The position numbers and the translations under genes are program-made. 5,945 nucleotides of DNA from Deltaproteobacteria bacterium (lineage in GTDB: Bacteria > Desulfobacterota > Syntrophia > Syntrophales > UBA2210), in the NCBI GenBank assembly GCA_019314085.1, contig JAFCZZ010000341.1, positions 1-5,945 on the forward strand, given 5' to 3'. The notes beneath the pieces were generated by a model. That model searched no databases and was not told the origin of the DNA. It saw only the letters and a program-made list of their open reading frames with translations. Shown in pieces: positions 1 to 5,275 of the stretch (positions are counted from its first letter, which is position 1; every line of letters begins with the position of its first letter).

Positions 1-2
1 GT

Positions 3-770
3 ATGAGAAGACCTTCCCACAAGACACCAGCCTTTGTCCTTCATTTTCTCAACTACGGAGAGGCCGACCGCATCGTTACCCTCTTCACCAGGGAATTCGG
101 CAAGCTCAAGGGAATCGCCAAGGGAGCCCGGCGGAGTAAGAAGCGATTCTCCAACGCCATAGAGCCCTTCTCCCATTCCATGCTTCTCTTCTCCAGAAGG
201 GATGAAAACAGCCTCGCCCTCATAGAGGGTTGTGATGTCATCAATCACTACCCGGCTATCAGGGCCGATCTGGGAAGGACCATGACCGCGTCATACCTGA
301 TCGAACTCGTCGATAAGTTCTCCGCGGAGGGCAAGAGAAGCATTGGCATCTTCCACCTTCTGGAGGGCTTTCTGGGACTCCTGGAGGAGGGGAACGGCCT
401 GGAGGAGACGTCACGGTTCTTCGAACTGCGCCTGCTCAAGCTCTCGGGATACGAGCCGGTCCTGGAGAGATGCATCCTCTGCAACACACCCCTTGATGAA
501 ATCGACGCCACCTTCTTTGATGCGGCGAGGGGCGGTATCCGGTGTTCGCGGTGCGGCCGGGGCGATCAGAACTGTATCCCCGTGTCCACCGGAACCATCA
601 AGACGCTCCTCATGGGGAAGGAGATCGAGACGGATCGTATACCGCGGCTGATCCTGTCGGAGAACGCCCTGAAGGAGAGCAGCCAGATCTTCAGACACTT
701 CATACGGTATATCCTCGGAAGAGAACCAAAGTCCCTGCGCGTCCTGGATGAAATCAACGGAATGATGTGA
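3..770 (+). CDS. recO: DNA repair protein RecO
   Basis: RecO acts in the RecFOR branch of recombinational repair. It binds single-stranded DNA and RecR, displaces SSB and helps load RecA at gaps. The 255-residue product has the usual family length. Residues 10-50 fit the N-terminal OB-fold, with the family-like stretch YGEADRIVTLFTREFGKLK and then AKGARRSKKRF. The C-terminal part holds a four-cysteine zinc-binding site, CILC at 157-160 and CSRC at 181-184, found in many but not all RecO proteins (the E. coli protein lacks it). The ATG at base 3 puts the conserved start of the OB-fold about ten residues in, as expected, but its ribosome binding site lies outside the window, so a slightly earlier start cannot be excluded. 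It precedes glyQ and glyS, an order known from several bacterial groups. Confidence 0.93.
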   Translation: MRRPSHKTPAFVLHFLNYGEADRIVTLFTREFGKLKGIAKGARRSKKRFSNAIEPFSHSMLLFSRRDENSLALIEGCDVINHYPAIRADLGRTMTASYLIELVDKFSAEGKRSIGIFHLLEGFLGLLEEGNGLEETSRFFELRLLKLSGYEPVLERCILCNTPLDEIDATFFDAARGGIRCSRCGRGDQNCIPVSTGTIKTLLMGKEIETDRIPRLILSENALKESSQIFRHFIRYILGREPKSLRVLDEINGMM

Positions 771-804
771 TCCGGTGACCCGAAGTTCGAAACTCGATTC
801 CGCC

Positions 805-832
805 TTGACAGTCTCCCCCCCTTGATGATAGC
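805..832 (+). promoter_or_regulatory. possible weak promoter before glyQ
   Basis: A perfect TTGACA lies at 805-810 in the 95-base gap between recO and glyQ. The best -10 match at a usable distance is poor (GATAGC at 827-832, 16-base spacer, three of six consensus bases), so this is weak evidence. A run of seven C lies in the spacer. glyQ may equally be transcribed from upstream of recO. I see no T-box leader in this gap, and it is too short for one. Confidence 0.2.
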
Positions 833-860
833 GTCCCCTCGTTCAAATACCGTAAGCCCA

Positions 861-866
861 AGGAGG
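861..866 (+). promoter_or_regulatory. ribosome binding site deciding the glyQ start
   Basis: AGGAGG at 861-866 is a full Shine-Dalgarno core. A GTG at 866 overlaps it and cannot be the start. The in-frame GTG at 872, five bases downstream of the core, is correctly spaced and also gives the family-like N-terminus [14 protein letters not shown]. Confidence 0.8.
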
Positions 867-871
867 TGAAC

Positions 872-1753
872 GTGACCTTTCAGGAACTGATATTCGCCCT
901 GGAAAAGTACTGGGCCGATCAGGGATGCATCGTACAGCAGCCCTATGATATAGAGGTGGGTGCCGGCACCTTCAATCCGGCAACGTTTCTCAGGGCGCTC
1001 GGGCCGGAACCGTGGAATGTCGCCTACGTGGAACCCTCGCGCAGGCCGACGGACGGCAGATACGGTGAAAACCCGAACCGTCTGCAGCACTATTACCAGT
1101 ATCAGGTAATCATGAAGCCCTCCCCTCTCGACATACAGGATCTGTATCTCAATTCCCTGAAGAGCTTCGGCATCGATCCCCTGGATCACGATATACGGTT
1201 CGTGGAGGATGACTGGGAATCCCCCACCCTCGGCGCCTGGGGACTGGGATGGGAGGTCTGGCTCGACGGCATGGAGATCACGCAGTTCACCTACTTCCAG
1301 CAGGTCGGCGGGATAGATCTCAGCCCCGTATGCGTCGAGATCACCTACGGCATAGAACGGATCGCCATGTACATACAGGAGATCGACAACGTATACGACC
1401 TGGAGTGGGGGCACGGGATAACGTACGGAGACGTCCATCACCGGGGTGAGGTGGATTTTTCCACCTACCAGTTCGAAGAGGCCGATACCGACATGCTCCG
1501 GACACTCTTCGATATGTACGAGACGGAATCGATCAAAACCGCCGAGAAGGGCCTCGTCCTCCCCACATACGACTACTGCCTGAAATGCTCGCACGTATTC
1601 AATATCCTGGACGCGCGGGGCGCCATAAGCGTGAATGAGCGTACAAGCTACATCGGCAGGGTGAGGAACCTCGCCCGCCTCAGCGCCGAAGGGTACTCCC
1701 GGCAGAGGGAAGAGATGGGATATCCCCTGACGGGAAAGTTTACCAGGAGTTAA
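872..1753 (+). CDS. glyQ: glycyl-tRNA synthetase alpha subunit
   Basis: This is the catalytic alpha subunit of the two-subunit (alpha2beta2) bacterial glycyl-tRNA synthetase, a class II enzyme that charges tRNA-Gly with glycine in the cytoplasm using ATP. The 293 residues from the GTG at 872 fit the usual length of about 290-305. Conserved blocks are very clear: [19 protein letters not shown] (41-59), [19 protein letters not shown] in the motif 2 region (61-79), [20 protein letters not shown] (120-139) and the motif 3 region [13 protein letters not shown] (157-169). The C-terminus has [20 protein letters not shown] as in other GlyQ proteins. No frame damage is seen. glyS follows 19 bases after the stop, so the two are almost certainly cotranscribed; the alpha subunit needs the beta subunit for tRNA recognition. 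Confidence 0.97.
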   Translation: MTFQELIFALEKYWADQGCIVQQPYDIEVGAGTFNPATFLRALGPEPWNVAYVEPSRRPTDGRYGENPNRLQHYYQYQVIMKPSPLDIQDLYLNSLKSFGIDPLDHDIRFVEDDWESPTLGAWGLGWEVWLDGMEITQFTYFQQVGGIDLSPVCVEITYGIERIAMYIQEIDNVYDLEWGHGITYGDVHHRGEVDFSTYQFEEADTDMLRTLFDMYETESIKTAEKGLVLPTYDYCLKCSHVFNILDARGAISVNERTSYIGRVRNLARLSAEGYSRQREEMGYPLTGKFTRS

Positions 1754-1772
1754 AAGAGGAGTTATTGTTCTC

Positions 1773-2999
1773 ATGGCAAAGGATCTGTTGTTGGAGATAG
1801 GAACGGAAGAGATCCCGGCCGCCTTCCTCCCGAAGGCGCTGAAGGATATGGAGCGGATTATCACCGGGGAGCTTTCCGAAAACCGTATCGGCCACGGCCG
1901 GCTGCGGACCATGGGTACACCGAGAAGGCTGCTCCTGTCGATCGAGGATGTGGAAGAGAGACAGGAGGATCAGGTCCTGGAGAAGATGGGGCCTTCAACA
2001 GCCGTGGCCTTCGACGAAGGGGGCAGCCCCACGAAGGCGGCCATCGGATTCGCCCGGGGGCAGGGAGTAGAGGTCTCCGAACTGGAGATCGTGGAAACGC
2101 CCAAGGGAAAACAGATCTGCGCGCGGAAAAAGATCATCGGTGAGGATACCCTCGACATCCTGAAGGACCTCCTGCCGCGATTCATCCTGTCCATCCCCTT
2201 CCGGAAATCGATGCGCTGGATGGGTCTGGGTCTGCGCTTTGCAAGACCGATTCATTGGATACTGGCCATCTTCGGGGGTGAGGTTATCCCCTTTTCGATA
2301 GAGAACATAACCAGCTCAGATACAAGCCGCGGCCACCGGTTCATGGCCCCGGAACCGTTCAAGGTCGAGGGCTTTGAGGACTACCTCAAGAAAACGGAAG
2401 AACGATTCGTCATTGTGGACCCGGACCGAAGGAAAAAGATCATACAGGATGAGGCCAAGGCCGCCGCCGAGAGCGTCTCAGGGGCCGTTCTTGAAAACGA
2501 GGCCCTCCTGGAAGAGGTGAGCTTTCTCATCGAATATCCCTCCGACGTATGCGGAACCTTCGACAGGGAATATCTCGATCTTCCCAAAGATGTCCTGACC
2601 ACCACGATGATGAAACATCAGAAATACTTCCCCGTCGTCGATACGCAGGGAAAACTGCTTCCTCATTTCATCACCGTGAACAATACCCTGTCCCGGGACC
2701 CCTCGGTCGTGGCCCGCGGCAATGAAAAGGTGATCCGGGCCCGGCTGGCCGACGCCCGATTCTTCTTCGATGAAGACCGTAAGACCCCTCTCGAAGAGCA
2801 CCTGGAAAAGCTGAAGAATGTCGTCTTTCACAGCGCTCTTGGTACCTCGTGTGAAAAAGTGGAACGGTTCAGGGAGCTTGCGAAGAATATCTCGACCAAG
2901 ATCGTTTTTTCCTCTCCTGCATCCTCATTGGCAACAGTTGATATGACTGCAACACTTGCCAAGGCGGACCTTGCGAATTTGCCGAACTGCAGGGGGTGA
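1773..2999 (+). CDS. glyS: glycyl-tRNA synthetase beta subunit, N-terminal part of a frame-broken gene
   Basis: The beta subunit supplies tRNA binding and partners the alpha subunit in GlyRS. This ORF starts at ATG 1773, with a purine-rich site AAGAGGAG at 1754-1761, and gives 408 residues against about 690 for the whole family. Recognisable blocks are LLLEIGTEEIPAAFLP near the N-terminus, GTPRRLLLSI (48-57), SRGHRFMAPEPF (185-196), MMKHQKYFPVVD (279-290), and NEKVIRARLADARFFFDEDR (317-336). The match holds to AKADL (396-400), inside the HD-like domain. After L400 the frame reads ANLPNCRG and stops at TGA 2997-2999, while the expected continuation (EFAELQGVMGREYA) is found in another frame from 2975. 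Family members have about six residues between the two blocks and here only two bases remain, so this is a deletion of about 16 nt, not just a slipped base. Confidence 0.88.
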   Translation: MAKDLLLEIGTEEIPAAFLPKALKDMERIITGELSENRIGHGRLRTMGTPRRLLLSIEDVEERQEDQVLEKMGPSTAVAFDEGGSPTKAAIGFARGQGVEVSELEIVETPKGKQICARKKIIGEDTLDILKDLLPRFILSIPFRKSMRWMGLGLRFARPIHWILAIFGGEVIPFSIENITSSDTSRGHRFMAPEPFKVEGFEDYLKKTEERFVIVDPDRRKKIIQDEAKAAAESVSGAVLENEALLEEVSFLIEYPSDVCGTFDREYLDLPKDVLTTTMMKHQKYFPVVDTQGKLLPHFITVNNTLSRDPSVVARGNEKVIRARLADARFFFDEDRKTPLEEHLEKLKNVVFHSALGTSCEKVERFRELAKNISTKIVFSSPASSLATVDMTATLAKADLANLPNCRG

Positions 3000-3001
3000 T
3001 G
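2970..3001 (+). other. frame break and apparent ~16-nt deletion in glyS
   Basis: The codon for L400 ends at 2972 and the next homologous codon, GAA for the E of EFAELQG, starts at 2975. The two bases between (GC) stand where GlyS proteins have about six residues, typically of the form VTxMVx. Shifting the frame alone cannot restore the missing residues. I see no slippery heptamer here that would suggest programmed frameshifting. The stop TGA (2997-2999) overlaps the possible restart codons GTG (2996) and ATG (2999). Confidence 0.8.
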
Positions 3002-3841
3002 GGCAGGGAGTATGCCCTGCTGCAGGGAGTAGAACCCTCTGTCGCAAAGGCGATCTACGAGCACTACCTCCCGACGGCCGCCGGAGGCGAACTCCCGGAA
3101 ACAGACGAAGGTTCCATCGTCAGCATCGCCGACAAGATTGATACAATCGTGGGATTTTTCGGCATAAACCTCGTACCAACAGGCACGGCCGATCCCTTTG
3201 CCCTCAGAAGGCAGGCCCTCGGCATTATCAATATCATTCTGAACAAAAGGTATCCGCTGAATCTGGATGAACTCATCGACATGAGCATCTCAGCCCTCGA
3301 CAAGAAACTGAAGAGGAGCCCGGAAGAGACAAAGGCGGATGTGATCGATTTTTTCAGGGGACGGTTTGAAAATCAGCTGATATCACAGGGGCATCCCTAT
3401 GATGTGGTGGGTGCCGTTCTGGCGCTCGGCATAGCCGATATCGTCCAGTCCATGGGAAAGATAGAGGCCATGGAGGCATTCAAGAAACACCCCGACTTCG
3501 AACCCCTGGCGGTTGCCTTTAAGCGCGTCGTCAATATCCTCAAGGGCTTTGAGGGGGGATCCGTTGACACGTCCATCTTTGACGCCCCTGCCGAGGAGGA
3601 CCTCTACCGTGCATTTACCGACATACGGGAGAGAGCGAATACCTGCATAGACAACGGCAGTTACTCGGAAGCCCTGTCAGAAATGGCAAAACTCCGAAAA
3701 CCGGTCGACACCTTTTTTACTGAAGTTATGGTTATGGCGGAAGATGAGAAGATCCGGTTCAACCGGCTGTCCCTTCTGGAGAAGATGTCTCACCTCTTCC
3801 ACCGGATAGCCGATTTTTCGAAGATCGTAACGGAAGGCTGA
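2996..3841 (+). CDS. glyS: glycyl-tRNA synthetase beta subunit, C-terminal part of a frame-broken gene
   Basis: This frame carries the rest of the beta subunit. The homologous reading resumes at GAA 2975 (EFAELQGV), before any start codon. The first possible starts are GTG 2996 and ATG 2999, giving 281 or 280 residues. Visible family blocks are MGREYALLQG, VAKAIYEHYLP, SIADKIDTIVGFFGI and the strongly conserved PTGTADPFALRRQALGIINI. A C-terminal DALR-type anticodon-binding region follows, ending PVDTFFTEVMVMAEDEKIRFNRLSLLEKM. Both GlyS parts plus the missing six residues total about 694, the normal size. The TGA of the first part overlaps the start (GTGATG), and AGGGGG at 2991-2996 might act as a poor, very close ribosome site. 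Re-initiation is therefore conceivable; a sequence error or true inactivation are the alternatives. The coding quality of this half shows no further decay. Confidence 0.85.
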   Translation: MMGREYALLQGVEPSVAKAIYEHYLPTAAGGELPETDEGSIVSIADKIDTIVGFFGINLVPTGTADPFALRRQALGIINIILNKRYPLNLDELIDMSISALDKKLKRSPEETKADVIDFFRGRFENQLISQGHPYDVVGAVLALGIADIVQSMGKIEAMEAFKKHPDFEPLAVAFKRVVNILKGFEGGSVDTSIFDAPAEEDLYRAFTDIRERANTCIDNGSYSEALSEMAKLRKPVDTFFTEVMVMAEDEKIRFNRLSLLEKMSHLFHRIADFSKIVTEG

Positions 3842-3843
3842 AC

Positions 3844-3897
3844 GGGATACCCCCCCCTGCCCTTCCTGACAGCCCCATTGCAACACGGGGGCATCCC
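3844..3897. repeat. imperfect inverted repeat after glyS
   Basis: GGGAT-A-CCCCC at 3844-3854 can pair with GGGGG-C-ATCCC at 3887-3897, giving ten pairs with a single A/C mismatch and a loop of about 32 bases. No T tract follows, so it is not a classical intrinsic terminator. It begins three bases after the glyS stop and may stabilise the 3' end of the gly transcript, or may be chance in a C-rich stretch. Confidence 0.3.
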
Positions 3898-3926
3898 ATC
3901 GGTAAAGGGCTTGTAAATATTAGGTC

Positions 3927-3971
3927 TTTCCTCCATCACAATCCGGTCGCTCTTCAATGGAGAAATTTTTT
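3927..3971 (+). terminator. candidate weak terminator of the recO-gly operon
   Basis: TTTC-C-TCCAT at 3927-3936 pairs with ATGGAGAAA at 3957-3965. This gives nine pairs with one bulged C and a 20-base loop, directly followed by six T (3966-3971). The stem is AU-rich at its base and the loop is long, so termination would be weak. Its place, between the glyS end and the next promoter, fits. The T tract could instead be part of an AT-rich element upstream of the -35 box at 3975. Confidence 0.35.
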
Positions 3972-3974
3972 CCC

Positions 3975-4004
3975 TTGACAGCACCCATGATTTATGATTA
4001 TGAG
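3975..4004 (+). promoter_or_regulatory. sigma-70-type promoter for the aromatic leader and aroF-aroB
   Basis: A perfect -35 box TTGACA lies at 3975-3980. Candidate -10 boxes are TATGAG at 3999-4004 (18-base spacer, four of six consensus bases) and GATTAT at 3996-4001 (15-base spacer, four of six). Either would start transcription near 4008-4012, leaving about 20 bases before the leader peptide start, typical of attenuated operons. The exact -10 is uncertain. Confidence 0.6.
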
Positions 4005-4031
4005 CTACATTACTTTTGGAAAGGTGCTTCT

Positions 4032-4118
4032 ATGATGGGCAGAAGTCTGAATTTAACTTATTGGTTTAGCTATTACTATTTTGGCGGATCGGTGTGCCCA
4101 TTGCTTATGAATAGCTAA
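4032..4118 (+). CDS. aromatic-rich leader peptide of the aroF-aroB attenuator
   Basis: This 28-codon ORF starts at ATG 4032 (or the adjacent ATG 4035) and stops at TAA 4116. AAGGTG at 4021-4026 is a well-placed ribosome site (5 or 8 bases). The peptide begins MMGRSLNL and continues with TYWFSYYYF at residues 9-17. Seven of the eight residues 10-17 are aromatic: four Tyr, two Phe and one Trp. The rest of the peptide (GGSVCPLLMNS) has none. Such a cluster is the hallmark of a sensor peptide in transcription attenuation, as in the trp, phe and his operons of enteric bacteria. The codons are translated, not the product used: scarcity of charged aromatic tRNAs stalls the ribosome there. It lies between a good promoter and tandem terminator-like hairpins, ahead of the gene for the first enzyme of aromatic synthesis. 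The role is inferred from these features; no homologous leader was searched for. Confidence 0.85.
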   Translation: MMGRSLNLTYWFSYYYFGGSVCPLLMNS

Positions 4119-4140
4119 CTTCAGAACATAAAGAGCTAAG

Positions 4141-4179
4141 CCATGGGTAGACCGAAAGCGTCTACACCGTGGTTTTTTT
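4141..4179 (+). terminator. terminator-like hairpin A of the attenuator
   Basis: CCATGG-GTAGAC at 4141-4152 pairs with GTCTAC-A-CCGTGG at 4160-4172. This gives twelve pairs with one G-U and one bulged A, a seven-base loop, and seven T immediately after (4173-4179). The shape is that of an intrinsic terminator. Its 5' arm is also complementary to the end of the leader ORF, so its formation should depend on ribosome position. Confidence 0.7.
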
Positions 4180-4185
4180 GTTTAT

Positions 4186-4228
4186 AAGGCCATGGTGAAA
4201 TCAGTTTCACCATGGCCTTTTTATTTTT
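4186..4228 (+). terminator. strong intrinsic terminator B just before aroF
   Basis: AAGGCCATGGTGAAA at 4186-4200 and its exact reverse complement at 4205-4219 form a perfect 15-pair stem closed by the four-base loop TCAG. The T-rich tract runs TTTTT-A-TTTTT from 4218 to 4228, so its first two T belong to the stem. It ends only three bases before the aroF ribosome site. As a constitutive terminator it would block aroF transcription from upstream, so it must be read through conditionally, which supports attenuation. Confidence 0.9.
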
Positions 4229-4231
4229 GAC

Positions 4232-4237
4232 AGGAGG
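4232..4237 (+). promoter_or_regulatory. ribosome binding site deciding the aroF start
   Basis: AGGAGG at 4232-4237 lies nine bases before GTG 4247. This supports GTG 4247 over the in-frame ATG at 4259, and the resulting N-terminus MIIVMKRNAT aligns with the start of the Thermotoga-type enzyme (MIVVLK). Confidence 0.8.
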
Positions 4238-4246
4238 ATTTGAGAC

Positions 4247-5275
4247 GTGATCATCGTAATGAAGAGGAACGCAACAGAGGCACAGATTAAAAATGTAATC
4301 GACTGGATTGAGTCGGTCGGTTACACGACCCATCCCTCTCACGGGGTTGAACGGACCATTATAGGGGCCGTGGGAGACAACCGCGGAAAGGAGAATCTCA
4401 AATTTGCCGAATCCCTTTCGGGGGTTGAAAAAACGATCCCTATTCTTAAACCGTACAAACTGGCCAGCCGCGAGGCACGACAGGGGAAGACCATCATACG
4501 GGTCGGCAATCTGGAGATCGGGGGCCCAAGGTTTGTCGTTATGGCGGGTCCCTGTTCGATTGAAAGTCCGGAGCAGATGATGGAAAGCGCCTTCATCGCC
4601 AAGAAGGGGGGAGCCGACATCATCAGGGGCGGGGCCTTCAAGCCGAGAACATCGCCTTACAGTTTCCAGGGCATGGAAGAAGAGGGCCTGAAACTCATCA
4701 GAAAAGCCGGCGACAAGGCGGGCCTGCCCGTCATCACGGAGGTGCTCAATACCACCGATGTCGACCTGATTGAAGAATACGTCGATATCCTCCAGATAGG
4801 GGCACGAAACGTCCAGAACTTTGCCCTCCTGAAAAAGGTGGGGAAGGCGAAAAAACCCGTGCTTCTCAAGCGGGGAATGATGACGACGATCGAAGAGTTT
4901 CTCATGTCGGCGGAATATATCCTCTCGTCGGGAAATGATGACGTCATCCTGTGCGAGCGGGGGATCCGCACCTTTGAGACGGCAACCCGCAACACCCTCG
5001 ATATCAGCGCCGTCCCCGTCCTAAAGGAACTGTCGCACCTGCCGGTGATCATCGACCCCAGCCACGCGGCTGGCAACTGGAAGTATGTCCTTCCCCTGAC
5101 GAGAGCGGCGCTCGCGGTGGGAGCGGATGGTGTCATGATCGAGGTTCATCCCGAGCCGGGGAAGGCCGTCTCGGACGGGATTCAGTCCCTGAAACCGGAA
5201 AAATTCTACGGGTTAATGGAAGAGATACGAAACCTCGAAAGTCTCATCCGAAAGGAGGCGAAGGTGTCCGCATGA
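4247..5275 (+). CDS. aroF: 3-deoxy-7-phosphoheptulonate (DAHP) synthase, type I beta, with N-terminal regulatory domain
   Basis: The enzyme condenses phosphoenolpyruvate and erythrose 4-phosphate to DAHP, the first step of the shikimate pathway. The 342 residues match the Thermotoga maritima type in length and layout. An N-terminal ferredoxin-like domain (about 1-70, ending in the family motif ILKPYKLASRE) is followed by a TIM barrel. Blocks include AGPCSIES (100-107), RGGAFKPRTSPYSFQG (127-142), QIGARNVQNF (183-192), LLKRGM (206-211), CERGIRTFE (236-244) and DPSHAAG (270-276). By family alignment the metal ligands are C103, H273, E299 and D310, all present. In this subfamily the N-terminal domain mediates feedback inhibition by Tyr or Phe, so similar control is likely here. 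A terminator and an aromatic-rich leader lie upstream. Its stop overlaps the aroB start, so the two are translationally linked. Confidence 0.96.
   Translation: MIIVMKRNATEAQIKNVIDWIESVGYTTHPSHGVERTIIGAVGDNRGKENLKFAESLSGVEKTIPILKPYKLASREARQGKTIIRVGNLEIGGPRFVVMAGPCSIESPEQMMESAFIAKKGGADIIRGGAFKPRTSPYSFQGMEEEGLKLIRKAGDKAGLPVITEVLNTTDVDLIEEYVDILQIGARNVQNFALLKKVGKAKKPVLLKRGMMTTIEEFLMSAEYILSSGNDDVILCERGIRTFETATRNTLDISAVPVLKELSHLPVIIDPSHAAGNWKYVLPLTRAALAVGADGVMIEVHPEPGKAVSDGIQSLKPEKFYGLMEEIRNLESLIRKEAKVSA

Larger units (their letters stand above)
4089..4228 (+). promoter_or_regulatory. five-segment transcription attenuator ahead of aroF
   Basis: Five segments form a chain of mutually exclusive pairings. 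S1 (4089-4107, end of the leader ORF) pairs with S2 (4137-4155): 19 positions with 16 Watson-Crick pairs, one G-U and two mismatches. S2 (4141-4152) pairs with S3 (4160-4172), making hairpin A. S3 (4165-4172) pairs with S4 (4190-4197): eight pairs including one G-U, extendable by four weak pairs. S4 (4186-4200) pairs with S5 (4205-4219), making terminator B. Stalling at codons 10-17 leaves most of S1 free, so S1:S2 and S3:S4 can form and both terminators are prevented. A ribosome reaching the stop at 4116 should cover the 3' part of S1, allowing hairpin A and terminator B. The pairings are seen in the sequence; the switching is inference. Confidence 0.72.

Noticed and set aside
786..797. GTTCGAAAC resembling a tRNA T-loop after recO
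   Set aside because: The flanking bases do not form a T stem, and no acceptor or anticodon arm is found.
566..1912. 448-codon open frame on the - strand across the end of recO, all of glyQ and the start of glyS
   Set aside because: It lies antisense to strongly recognisable genes, its translation resembles no family I know, and such long mirror frames arise from the codon bias of the real genes.
2960..3000. Programmed ribosomal frameshift to join the glyS halves
   Set aside because: No slippery heptamer is visible, and a shift alone would still leave about five or six family residues missing.
2956..3141. 61-codon + strand frame over the glyS break
   Set aside because: It is the third frame across the lesion; its Arg-rich translation matches no part of GlyS, and the homologous continuation is in the frame starting at 2975.
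4017..4230. Riboswitch in the aroF leader
   Set aside because: I recognise no known aptamer core, and the translated aromatic codons with alternative stems explain the region better.
4136..4342. 68-codon - strand frame over the attenuator
   Set aside because: It runs antisense through the hairpins and the aroF start, with no ribosome site and no recognisable product.
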